DNA of 64,000 bases. Source: an uncultured Dysgonomonas sp. GTDB lineage: Bacteria > Bacteroidota > Bacteroidia > Bacteroidales > Dysgonomonadaceae. The first letter of the stretch is position 1. The number at the start of each line of letters is the position of its first letter. The DNA lies in the NCBI RefSeq assembly GCF_900079725.1, contig NZ_LT599032.1, forward strand, positions 4,894,054 through 4,958,053, given 5' to 3'. Below are positions 53,148 to 62,273 of this stretch, one piece after another. Below the pieces are notes generated by a model. The model did not search any database, had not been told where the DNA came from, and saw only the letters and a list, made by a program, of their open reading frames with translations. The translations under genes were made by a program, and so were the position numbers.

Positions 53148-55460
53148 ATGAAAAAAATATTAATAATGGCACTGACAGCAGGAATGACTGTAGCAGGTAA
53201 TGCACAGACAGGAAATATAAACAAAAAGGCAGAAGAGATCGTAGGCAATATGACTTTGGAAGAAAAAGTAGGCCAGATGGCTCAAGTCAGTATCGATGCT
53301 GTATGCAAAGGTGAAGATACTCCACCCACAAGTACTATCGAACTCGATATAGAGAAATTGCGTGAGGTGATTGTTAAATATCATATAGGGTCTATACTCA
53401 ATAGCCCCAACACGCGCGCCCGTAGTACACAGTGGTGGAACAAGGTTGTGGAACAAATACAGGATATAGCCATGAAAGAAACCCGTGTAAAAGTTCCGGT
53501 TGTGTATGGACTTGATCAGATACATGGAGCTACTTATACTGCCGGGTCTACAATGTTTCCACAGGAAATAGCACTTGCTGCTACATGGCAACCACAATAT
53601 GCACGCCGTATGGGAGAAATAGCTGCTTATGAAACACGTGCAAGTAATGTACCCTGGAATTTTTCGCCCGTATTGGATCTCGGACAAGACCCTCGTTGGC
53701 CTCGCCAGTATGAGAACTTCGGTGAAGACCCTTATATAGGTTCTGTTTTTGGGCGCGAATTAGTTAAAGGATACGAAGGTGATGATAATGATATATCTGA
53801 TCCTACCAAAGTAGGAGCATGTATGAAACATTTTATAGGATATTCTGTTCCCGTAAGTGGCAAAGACCGCACTCCAGCCTATATACCTGAAAATATACTG
53901 TTAGAGTATCATATACCCCCATTTCAGGCCGCAGTAGATGCCGGAGTGGCTAGTGTGATGATAAACTCTGCATCGATCAATGGCGAGCCGGTACATAGTA
54001 GTTACAGGCTACTGACAGAATTGTTGAGAAATAAGATGGGATTTGACGGAATGATTGTCACAGACTGGCAAGATATCGAAAACCTATATTCGCGGGAACG
54101 TACCGCCGATAGTCATAAGGAGGCGATCAAACAAGCTATCAATGCCGGGATAGACATGTCGATGATCCCGTATGATTATAAACGCTTTTGTTCGCAATTA
54201 GTAGAACTTGTGAATGAGGGTGCTGTGCCTGTGTCGCGTATAGATGATGCGGTAAAAAGAATTATTGTATTTAAATTAAAATTAGGCTTGTTCGACAATC
54301 CGAATACTTATGCCAAAGATTATCCCGAATTCAATAGTGATAATTTTAAAAAAGCATCATACGATGCTGCTGCCGAAGCAATCACCCTGTTGAAAAACGA
54401 AAACAATATCCTTCCCCTGAAAAAAGGAGCAAAACTCTTGGTTGCAGGCCCTAACGCTGTAAGTCGAAGAGCGTTGAATGGTGGTTGGACATATTCGTGG
54501 CAAGGAGAAAAAGTGGATGAGTTCTTGGTCACCAATACTATTTTAGCTTCCTTGGAAGGAAAATTTGGGAAAGAGAATGTAACGCATATACCGGGAGTGA
54601 GTTATTCAGATAAAACCGAATACCGATCAGAATATAAAAACCGTTTCGAAGAGGCTGTTGCAGCAGCTAAAAATGCAGATTATGTTATTCTATGTTTAGG
54701 AGAAAACTCTTATTGTGAAAAGCCCGGTGACTTGGATGATCTTTATTTGAATGATTTGCAAACAGAACTGGCTCTGGAAATGCTGAAAACTGGGAAAAAA
54801 GTAATTCTTGTATTGAGCGAGGGTCGTCCGCGTGTTATATCCAAGATAGCATCGAGGCTTAGTGCTATCATACAGACTTATTTGCCGGGACCATACGGAT
54901 CAGACGCTCTTGCAGACATTCTAGTAGGTGAAATAAATCCATCGGGAAAACTACCTTATACTTATCCTGCATTTCCAAACTCGTTTACTCCATATTATCA
55001 TAAATACTCTGAGGAGCAAACCGCTAACGCAGGGGCATATAATTATCAGGGAGACTTCAATCCTGAATTCCATTTTGGATTTGGTTTGAGTTATACATCT
55101 TTTGAATACTCGAATATGACAATCAACAAAACCTCGATGGTAAAGGATTCGAACGAAAAAATACAGATCACAATAGATGTCAAAAATACAGGAAATAGTC
55201 AGGGAAAAGAAGTAGTGCAGCTATACTCCAGCGACTTATATGCTTCTGCCTTACCTGATATGATACGTTTGCGTAGGTTCGAAAAGATTGATCTGAAACC
55301 TGGCGAAACAAAAACTGTAAAATTTGAATTATCACTGAATGACCTCTCTTTTATCAATCTGAAGAATGAAAGAGTTATAGAACCCGGTGATTTTGAATTA
55401 AAAATTGGAGCTTCTTCTTCCGATATTAAAGATAAAAAGATGTTTACAGTTACAAATTAG
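53148..55460 (+). CDS. GH3 beta-glucosidase-type enzyme, exported
   Basis: This 770-residue enzyme has a signal peptide (IMALTAGMTVAGNAQ). The GH3 N-terminal barrel contains VVYGLDQIHGATYTAGSTMF, WNFSPVLDLGQDPRWPRQYE, GACMKHFIGYSVPVSGKDRT and the nucleophile Asp306 in MIVTDWQDIENLY. The GH3 C-terminal domain shows AAAEAITLLKNENNILPLKK and GENSYCEKPGDLDDLYL. A fibronectin-III-like end domain (GFGLSYTSFEYSNMTI, GKEVVQLYSSDLYAS) closes it. In this locus it most likely removes beta-1,4-glucose units from glucomannan oligosaccharides in the periplasm. Beta-xylosidase or mannosidase side activity cannot be excluded. Confidence 0.93.
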   Translation: MKKILIMALTAGMTVAGNAQTGNINKKAEEIVGNMTLEEKVGQMAQVSIDAVCKGEDTPPTSTIELDIEKLREVIVKYHIGSILNSPNTRARSTQWWNKVVEQIQDIAMKETRVKVPVVYGLDQIHGATYTAGSTMFPQEIALAATWQPQYARRMGEIAAYETRASNVPWNFSPVLDLGQDPRWPRQYENFGEDPYIGSVFGRELVKGYEGDDNDISDPTKVGACMKHFIGYSVPVSGKDRTPAYIPENILLEYHIPPFQAAVDAGVASVMINSASINGEPVHSSYRLLTELLRNKMGFDGMIVTDWQDIENLYSRERTADSHKEAIKQAINAGIDMSMIPYDYKRFCSQLVELVNEGAVPVSRIDDAVKRIIVFKLKLGLFDNPNTYAKDYPEFNSDNFKKASYDAAAEAITLLKNENNILPLKKGAKLLVAGPNAVSRRALNGGWTYSWQGEKVDEFLVTNTILASLEGKFGKENVTHIPGVSYSDKTEYRSEYKNRFEEAVAAAKNADYVILCLGENSYCEKPGDLDDLYLNDLQTELALEMLKTGKKVILVLSEGRPRVISKIASRLSAIIQTYLPGPYGSDALADILVGEINPSGKLPYTYPAFPNSFTPYYHKYSEEQTANAGAYNYQGDFNPEFHFGFGLSYTSFEYSNMTINKTSMVKDSNEKIQITIDVKNTGNSQGKEVVQLYSSDLYASALPDMIRLRRFEKIDLKPGETKTVKFELSLNDLSFINLKNERVIEPGDFELKIGASSSDIKDKKMFTVTN

Positions 55461-55471
55461 AAATTGATTCC

Positions 55472-56572
55472 ATGAAAAAACTAATATATATTATTGTATT
55501 TATACTAACCTTTAGTTCTTGCAGTAAGCACAAAGAGCCAAATCTGAAGCAACCTGTCGACAAAAATGCGACATCCGAAACGGTGCAATTATACAACAGG
55601 CTTTTTAAATTGATGGACAGAGGCATCATGCTGTGTCATCAGGATGATCTGGCATACGGACACCAATGGTATAAAGAGACTGGTCGCAGTGATGTAAAAG
55701 ATGTGACAGGAGACTATCCGGCAATGGTGGGGTGGGAACTAGGACATGTAGAGATAGATGCCCCTTACAATCTCGATTCTATCTATTTTTCGGACATGAA
55801 ACAGTATATAAAGGACACTCACAAACGTGGCGGGTTTACGACCATTAGCTGGCATGGCGATAACATAGCAACAGGTAATACGGCTTGGGATTGTAAACAA
55901 GATACTGTAGTAACTTCTATCTTACCGGGAGGTGTGCATCATGCACAGTATTTGGTTTGGTTGGACAGGCTTGCGGATTTTTTCTCAGACCTGAATGACG
56001 AGCAAGGAAAACCAATTCCTGTAATATTCAGGATGTACCATGAACATACAGGTAACTGGTTTTGGTGGTGCCGCGAACAATGCACTCCCGAAGAGTATAA
56101 GCAATTGTGGATAATGACTGTTGATCATTTGCGCGAGAATAAGAATGTTCATAATCTACTTTATGCCTATTCTCCGGCAACTATCAGTACCGAAGCCGAA
56201 TATCTGGAACGTTATCCCGGCGACGAATATGTCGATATAGTGGGTTTTGACTGTTATGCATCCGCTGAAGATCTGAGCCGTTATATGAAAGAGATGGATA
56301 CTAATCTGAAAATAGTAACAGACTTCGCTGCCCGTTCGGGGAAGCTACCAGTAGTAGCCGAAACAGGATTGGAGAGTATACCGGATACTACTTATTTTAC
56401 CCGGAATGTATATCCTGTTATAAATAAATATAAAATATCATGGATATTATTTTGGCGAAATGCATGGGATAAGGAAAATCATTTCTATGTACCTTATAAA
56501 GGGCATCCGGCAGAGAATGATTTCAGGGAATTTGTAGCTAAGGAGAATATATTGATGAACAATGATCTATAA
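55472..56572 (+). CDS. GH26 endo-beta-1,4-mannanase, lipoprotein
   Basis: This 366-residue enzyme has a short lipoprotein signal ending in FSSC. The GH26 barrel shows MLCHQDDLAYGHQWYKETGR, YPAMVGWELGHVEIDAPYNL, FTTISWHGDNIATGNTAWDC, the acid/base Glu191 in RMYHEHTGNWFWW, DIVGFDCYAS and the nucleophile Glu297 in VVAETGLESIPD. These agree with mannobiose-releasing GH26 mannanases of Bacteroides. Together with the GH5 enzyme earlier in the operon it gives two backbone-cutting activities from different families, perhaps one on polymer and one releasing mannobiose from chain ends. It is 11 bp after GH3 and 10 bp before GH97. Confidence 0.95.
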   Translation: MKKLIYIIVFILTFSSCSKHKEPNLKQPVDKNATSETVQLYNRLFKLMDRGIMLCHQDDLAYGHQWYKETGRSDVKDVTGDYPAMVGWELGHVEIDAPYNLDSIYFSDMKQYIKDTHKRGGFTTISWHGDNIATGNTAWDCKQDTVVTSILPGGVHHAQYLVWLDRLADFFSDLNDEQGKPIPVIFRMYHEHTGNWFWWCREQCTPEEYKQLWIMTVDHLRENKNVHNLLYAYSPATISTEAEYLERYPGDEYVDIVGFDCYASAEDLSRYMKEMDTNLKIVTDFAARSGKLPVVAETGLESIPDTTYFTRNVYPVINKYKISWILFWRNAWDKENHFYVPYKGHPAENDFREFVAKENILMNNDL

Positions 56573-56582
56573 TGAATGACTT

Positions 56583-58598
56583 ATGAAAAATGTAAAGCTA
56601 AACTTAAAGAACAGTGCCCTCTTGTTTATATTCATATTTATGGCAGTACAAAGCCATGCACAAAAACAATTTAGTTTACAATCGCCAGACAAAAAGATTG
56701 AGGTTCAGATCAGAATAGGTAATATCATAGAATATAGTATTCAGCACGATAAAGATATCATGTTGGCATGGTCTCCTATATCTTTAACATTAACCGATGG
56801 AACGTTTTACGGAGTGAATTCAAAACTTTCGGGAACATCGGCCCAATTGGTAAATGAAACCATCCTATCACCTGTATATAAAAAGAATGAGGTTATAAAC
56901 CATTATAACGAATTGCTATTCAGGTTCAATAATGAATTTAACCTGATATTTCGTGCCTACGATGATGGTGTGGCGTATAGATTTGTATCTACATCTAAAA
57001 AGTCTTTTCAGATAAAGGACGAACAAGTGGAATTAAACTTTCCGGAAGATAACAAAGCTTATGTACCCTATGTACAACACAAACGTAATTCGTTGGAAGA
57101 ACAGTTTTACAATTCTTTTGAAAACACTTACGAGCACATAAATTTATCGCAATGGGATAAAGAACGCTTGGCTTTTCTGCCAATAGTAATAGAAGGAGCC
57201 AAGGGGAAAAAAATAGCTGTCTCCGAAGCAGACTTACTGAACTATCCCGGTATGTATCTATATAACGGATCGGCTAAAGCGAGTTTGAAAGGTGTTTTTG
57301 CCCCTTATCCGAAAGAAACAAAGCAAGGTGGCCATAATATGCTGCAAGATGAGGTAGAATCGAGAGAAGACTATATCGCTAAGTTTGACAAAGGAGGCGA
57401 ATTTCCATGGCGTGCATTTATTATTTCAGAACATGATTATCAGTTGGCTAACAACGATATGGTCTATAAGTTGGCTTCTTCTGCTCCAAAAGATTTAGAT
57501 TTTGGATGGGTGAAACCCGGAAAAGTAGCATGGGACTGGTGGAATGACTGGAACGTATATGGCGTAGATTTTAAAACCGGAATAAACAATCCGACATATA
57601 AGTATTATATAGACTTTGCTTCACAACATGGTATCGAGTATGTGATATTGGATGAAGGCTGGGCCGTTAATCTACAAGCAGACCTGATGCAGGTAGTGCC
57701 CGAAATAAACTTGGCTGAGCTAGTTGCATATGCTGATGAACGCAATGTCGGATTAATATTGTGGGCCGGATATTATGCCCTAAATAGAGATATCGAGGGC
57801 TTGTGTAAGCATTATTCCGAGATGGGCATCAAAGGGTTTAAAGTAGATTTTATGGATAGAGACGATCAGCCAATGGTGGCATTTCATACTAGGAGTGCCG
57901 GTATTGCCGCCCGTTACAAAATGCTGATAGACTATCATGGAAGTTATAAACCGACAGGCCTTCATAAAACTTACCCTAATGTAATTAATTTTGAAGGGGT
58001 ATATGGCCTTGAGCAAATGAAATGGGCTTCAACAGATGTAGATCAGGTTACTTACGATGTCACTATGCCTTATATACGTATGTTGGCCGGTCCTATCGAT
58101 TATACACAAGGGGCAATGCGGAATGCCGTAAGAGAAAATTATAGACCAGTCAATAGTGAGGCTATGAGTCAGGGTACACGTTGCCGGCAGTTGGCACAAT
58201 ATGTAATATTTGAATCGCCGTTGAATATGCTTTGCGACAGTCCGTCTAATTACATGAAAGAAGCTGAATGCACGGCTTTTATCTCCGAGATCCCCACAGT
58301 ATGGGATCAGACTATAGCATTGGACGGAGAAATAGGTAAATATATATCTATTGCCCGTAAGAAGAATGACATCTGGTATGTAGGCGCCATGACAAACTGG
58401 GATGCGAGGACTATTGAATTAGACTTGTCATTTCTGGGCGATGGAAATTATCAGGTCGAAATATACAAGGATGGTGTAAATGCCGATAAAGCGGCTCGAG
58501 ACTATGTGAAAGAGGTAATCGCGATAGGTGGAAATAAGAAATTGATGCTAAATATGTCTCCCGGTGGAGGATTTGCAATGAAGATAACAAAACAGTAA
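56583..58598 (+). CDS. GH97 alpha-galactosidase (retaining type), exported
   Basis: This 671-residue enzyme has a signal peptide (LFIFIFMAVQSHAQ). The N-terminal beta-sandwich begins with FSLQSPDKKIEVQIRI and FNLIFRAYDDGVAYRF. The barrel has AWDWWNDWNVYGVDFKTGIN, EYVILDEGWAV and GIKGFKVDFMDRDDQPMVAF, in which Asp422 fits the retaining nucleophile of GH97 alpha-galactosidases; the inverting SusB-type enzymes have Glu at another place. Removal of alpha-1,6-galactose from galactomannan is the likely role. It carries the family's ending with GDGNYQVEIYKDGVNADKAA. Specificity is inferred from the Asp and the locus. Confidence 0.9.
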   Translation: MKNVKLNLKNSALLFIFIFMAVQSHAQKQFSLQSPDKKIEVQIRIGNIIEYSIQHDKDIMLAWSPISLTLTDGTFYGVNSKLSGTSAQLVNETILSPVYKKNEVINHYNELLFRFNNEFNLIFRAYDDGVAYRFVSTSKKSFQIKDEQVELNFPEDNKAYVPYVQHKRNSLEEQFYNSFENTYEHINLSQWDKERLAFLPIVIEGAKGKKIAVSEADLLNYPGMYLYNGSAKASLKGVFAPYPKETKQGGHNMLQDEVESREDYIAKFDKGGEFPWRAFIISEHDYQLANNDMVYKLASSAPKDLDFGWVKPGKVAWDWWNDWNVYGVDFKTGINNPTYKYYIDFASQHGIEYVILDEGWAVNLQADLMQVVPEINLAELVAYADERNVGLILWAGYYALNRDIEGLCKHYSEMGIKGFKVDFMDRDDQPMVAFHTRSAGIAARYKMLIDYHGSYKPTGLHKTYPNVINFEGVYGLEQMKWASTDVDQVTYDVTMPYIRMLAGPIDYTQGAMRNAVRENYRPVNSEAMSQGTRCRQLAQYVIFESPLNMLCDSPSNYMKEAECTAFISEIPTVWDQTIALDGEIGKYISIARKKNDIWYVGAMTNWDARTIELDLSFLGDGNYQVEIYKDGVNADKAARDYVKEVIAIGGNKKLMLNMSPGGGFAMKITKQ

Positions 58599-58685
58599 TT
58601 TATCTATTATTCTTTTTCAGTACTAATAACATTAGTCTCTTTGTCGCCGAAAACGAATGGAGAGAATATATACGACCAATATCCC

Positions 58686-61508
58686 ATGAAAACAATACAA
58701 TCCCATCACTTTTATTTGCTATTAATCTCTTTAAGCATTTTTGCAGGATGTAGCAACGCTGAGAAACAGGTTTTTCAAGAACGAGATTTTATATCGTTAG
58801 CCGGAATGTGGGAATGTGATTTAGGTAATATTCACCTTCCCGGAACGGTAGACGAAAGCAAATTGGCTCCATTGACGCAAGATACAACTAATACGGCTCA
58901 ACTGACAAGACTTCACCCTTATGAAGGAAAGATAAAATACAGAAAAGAAATAGAGATAGCACCTGGTCAGGCAGACAAAGAATGGCGCCTTATTATGGAG
59001 CGGACCAAACCATCGGTACTATATATAGATGGAGACAGTGTTGGAACCAGTTCATTGATACTATCGCCCCAAATATATGATATAGGAAAACTATCGGCAG
59101 GAAATCATACTATTACAATAGAAATAGATAATGGCGAAAAATCCGTTCCTGATGGAATAAAAGGTTCGCATGCATGGACCAACTCTACACAAACAAACTG
59201 GAATGGAGTAATAGGTAAATTCGGACTAGAGGCTCATAACGGAGTTTTGATAGAATCGGTTCATGTATATCCGTCTGCCTCTACAAATACAGTTCCCGTT
59301 GTAGCAAAAATAAAGTCATCGATAAATGGAAAAGCAGAGATAATGATACAAGGCTATACTTGGAATACAAAGGAAAGTATAGCTATTCCCGTACAACGTG
59401 TAACCATAGACCTGACTTCCGGTGAGAATATTTACAACTTTGAACTAAAAGTGGCAGACAAGAAAGCATTATGGAGCGAGTTTGATCCGGCATTATATAA
59501 AGTTAATTTTGAACTCGGGTGCAATAACGTAAAAGATTATCTGACAATAGATTTTGGTATAAGAGATTTTTCTACAGAAGGAACACAATTTACAATAAAC
59601 TCACTCAAGACATTCCTTAGAGGAAAGCATGATGCTTGTATATTTCCACTGACGGGTTATCCTCCTATGGATAAAGAAGAATGGATCCGCCAGATGCGTA
59701 TAGCAAAAGAATATGGATTCAATCACTACCGATTTCATTCGTGGACTCCACCACAAGCCGCATTTGAAGCTGCAAACGAACTGGGTATATATATGCAACC
59801 CGAGCTCCCGTATTGGGGTGAGATGAAAAGGGAAAATGTAGATCTTAACCAATTTCTAATCAAGGAAGGAGAGTATATTCTCGACAGTTATGGTAATAAT
59901 CCTTCATTTGTGATGATGGCGTTAGGTAATGAGCTTGGAGGTGATTTCTCCTTGATGCACGATATCGTCGAAAAATTAAGAGTTAGAGATAATCATAAGT
60001 TATACGCATTTGGCTCCAACAATGCTTTGGGTACAGCAGGACCACAGAAAGGGGAGGATTTTTTTGTCACCAGTAGAGTGGGGGGCGAGGTTGGTTCGGA
60101 CGACTATAGCCAGCATGCACGTACTACATTTTCATTTGCCGATGCTAAAGAGGGAGGCTATATGAATGGTTTATACCCATCTACCGATCGTACATTTGCT
60201 AAACCCGTTTCTGATTGTAATGTACCAATTGTAGCTCACGAAACAGGTCAGTTTCAGATGTATCCCGATTATGAATCAATAGGTAAATATTCGGGAGTGT
60301 TATATCCCTACAATTTAGAAATATTCAGACAACGGCTGACTGAAAATGGACTTATAGAGCAAGCCAAAGATTTTCATAAAGCCACTGTGCAGTTTGCAGC
60401 CATATGCTACAAAGCAGATATGGAAATGTGCTTCAGAACTGCCGGATTTGGAGGTTTCCAACTTCTCGATTTACAGGATTATCCCGGTCAGGGAAGCGCA
60501 TATGTAGGGTTGCTTGATGCCTTTATGGATAGTAAAGACGGAGTAAACCCGCAGGTATTTTCGCAGAGCTGCTCCGATATTGTATTACTAGCCTCCATGC
60601 CCAAATATTGCTGGAGAAATACTGAGCATTTCAAAGCACAGTTGGAAGTATTCAACTACTCTTCGGATGCTGTTAGAAATAAACAGCTTGAGTGGTCTTT
60701 ATCCGGTGCCAAAGATAATGCAATCATACAAAAAGGGAGTTTTGACATAGATGCCGCTCAAGGGCAACTCAGCAATGTAAGCTCTCTGGATATACCTTTG
60801 AATATGATTAAAGAAGCGACAAAGTTAAACTTAAGTCTCAAACTCGGAGATAAAACCAACAGGTATGATATTTGGGTATATCCTCAGCAATATGCAGAAA
60901 AACAAAGTAATACTTTCGAGACGGCATTTTCTCTGGATAATGCCATGTCAATGCTGGATAAAGGAATAAATGTACTTTATGTACCAAAACATAGTGAAAT
61001 AGAAAAGCTGAGTGTGGGAGGACTATTTACTCCCGATTATTGGAATTACGCCATGTTTAAGAATATTTCGGAATCATTGAAACGGGATGTGTCGCCGGGT
61101 ACGCTTTCGATATTAACAAATCCGCAACATCCGATTTTCAGGAGCTTCCCAACCGAAGCTTATAGCAATTGGCAATGGTGGATTATTCTCAAAAATTCGC
61201 GCCCTTTCATATTAGATGGAATCCCATCTGCTTATAATCCAATAGTACAAGTTGTAGATAATGTAGAACGGAATCATCGTTTAGGCCTTATATTTGAAAT
61301 GAAAGTTGAAAAAGGAAAACTCCTTGTTTGTATGACGGATCTTGATAAAATTAGAGAAAAACCGGAGGGCGAACAGTTTTATCGTACAATTTGTAATTAT
61401 ATGAATTCCGATCGCTTCTCTCCTGATATATCTTTTACTAAGAGGGAATTAAAGGGTTTGTTTACACCTTCGACTCATTATAAGGAGGATCGCAGTTATC
61501 AGGAATAA
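58686..61508 (+). CDS. GH2-like glycosidase lipoprotein of unknown specificity
   Basis: From ATG 58686 this is a 940-residue lipoprotein (signal ending in IFAGC). The N-terminal sugar-binding sandwich (SLAGMWECDLGNIHLPGTVD, ILSPQIYDIGKLSAGNHTIT) and Ig-like domain lead to a barrel with LRGKHDACIFPLTGYPPMDK, GFNHYRFHSWTPPQAAFEAA, the acid/base-like Glu416 in MALGNELGGDFS and the nucleophile-like Glu519 in IVAHETGQFQMYPD. The C-terminal ~300 residues form further beta domains. It belongs to the GH2 superfamily but lacks the WCGNNE signature of beta-mannosidases. An upstream TTG start at 58641 is less likely. It is the last gene of the mannan operon and probably removes a side or terminal sugar; which one is unknown. 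Confidence 0.82.
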   Translation: MKTIQSHHFYLLLISLSIFAGCSNAEKQVFQERDFISLAGMWECDLGNIHLPGTVDESKLAPLTQDTTNTAQLTRLHPYEGKIKYRKEIEIAPGQADKEWRLIMERTKPSVLYIDGDSVGTSSLILSPQIYDIGKLSAGNHTITIEIDNGEKSVPDGIKGSHAWTNSTQTNWNGVIGKFGLEAHNGVLIESVHVYPSASTNTVPVVAKIKSSINGKAEIMIQGYTWNTKESIAIPVQRVTIDLTSGENIYNFELKVADKKALWSEFDPALYKVNFELGCNNVKDYLTIDFGIRDFSTEGTQFTINSLKTFLRGKHDACIFPLTGYPPMDKEEWIRQMRIAKEYGFNHYRFHSWTPPQAAFEAANELGIYMQPELPYWGEMKRENVDLNQFLIKEGEYILDSYGNNPSFVMMALGNELGGDFSLMHDIVEKLRVRDNHKLYAFGSNNALGTAGPQKGEDFFVTSRVGGEVGSDDYSQHARTTFSFADAKEGGYMNGLYPSTDRTFAKPVSDCNVPIVAHETGQFQMYPDYESIGKYSGVLYPYNLEIFRQRLTENGLIEQAKDFHKATVQFAAICYKADMEMCFRTAGFGGFQLLDLQDYPGQGSAYVGLLDAFMDSKDGVNPQVFSQSCSDIVLLASMPKYCWRNTEHFKAQLEVFNYSSDAVRNKQLEWSLSGAKDNAIIQKGSFDIDAAQGQLSNVSSLDIPLNMIKEATKLNLSLKLGDKTNRYDIWVYPQQYAEKQSNTFETAFSLDNAMSMLDKGINVLYVPKHSEIEKLSVGGLFTPDYWNYAMFKNISESLKRDVSPGTLSILTNPQHPIFRSFPTEAYSNWQWWIILKNSRPFILDGIPSAYNPIVQVVDNVERNHRLGLIFEMKVEKGKLLVCMTDLDKIREKPEGEQFYRTICNYMNSDRFSPDISFTKRELKGLFTPSTHYKEDRSYQE

Positions 61509-61602
61509 TATTACTTCAGCCTGTCATTGTGTAGACAATTTATTTAAGATTTATAATGGTTATATGTTTTGTAATCAGCGTTTTATGGAGTGTATGCAAA
61601 AT

Positions 61603-61636
61603 AATAAAAGGAAATACCCAGGTATTTCCTTTTATT
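61603..61636. terminator. Bidirectional terminator after the mannan operon
   Basis: AATAAAAGGAAATACC and GGTATTTCCTTTTATT form a 16-bp inverted repeat with a 2-nt centre, flanked by A/T-rich tails on both strands. It lies between the convergent GH2-like gene and the small exported-protein gene. Confidence 0.85.
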
Positions 61637-61669
61637 TACTAAAATTGTCAGATGTAGATTGGAACTAAT

Positions 61670-62004
61670 TTATTCGGCAGCAGTTTCTACAAATTCCTTA
61701 CCTTCGTCGTCCAGAATAACAACTTTAATGCTTTCATCCGATTTTGAGGATAAGGTTACTTTAGTAAGTTTTTTGTCTGCGTTGTAGGCAAGAGCTGTGA
61801 CATTATATGATTCTGTGTACCCTTGAATAGCAGCTTGTACTTTCTCGTTCAGGTCTTCAAACTTCACGTCTACATATCCGTCATCGTTTGATTGGCTAAT
61901 AGCAACGACTGCATTATTCTCAACTGATAAACTTTGTACATTGCAAAAGCTGATGTTCCAAAAACTATCGCAATGGCTAACATCATTAATTTCATTGTTT
62001 TCAT
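61670..62004 (-). pseudogene. Frameshifted small exported protein
   Basis: On the minus strand ATG 62004, preceded by GGAG, begins a clean signal peptide MKTMKLMMLAIAIVFGTSAF + A. This frame soon leaves the coding pattern. The mature protein, NVQSLSVENNAVVAISQSND, then GYVDVKFEDLNEKVQAAIQ and KVVILDDEGKEFVETAAE, lies in the next frame, which is open but has no proper start of its own. Adding one A in the GCAATG at about 61940-61943 joins both parts to a ~111-residue exported protein. Either the gene is broken or the sequence has a one-base error. The mature part is acidic and of unknown function. Confidence 0.68.
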
Positions 62005-62273
62005 GTCTCCAAATTTTTAAATTACTATTAATTGGTATAAATGTGTAAACTTCCGTTACACTATATAATTTGCAATAGCTATGCCAAAAAGAATATAAAT
62101 CTTCTTCTTCTTTGTAAGTTGTTGTAATATAGTGTTTTGTGTGAATGTTCTTAATGGGGTGATAAAAATGAAATTGTAGAACTGTGGAAAATTTCCACAA
62201 TTTGGACTGTGGAAAACTAAATAGAATAATTATTTGTTCGTTTTATATATGTATTAATGGAAATATTGGAAAT

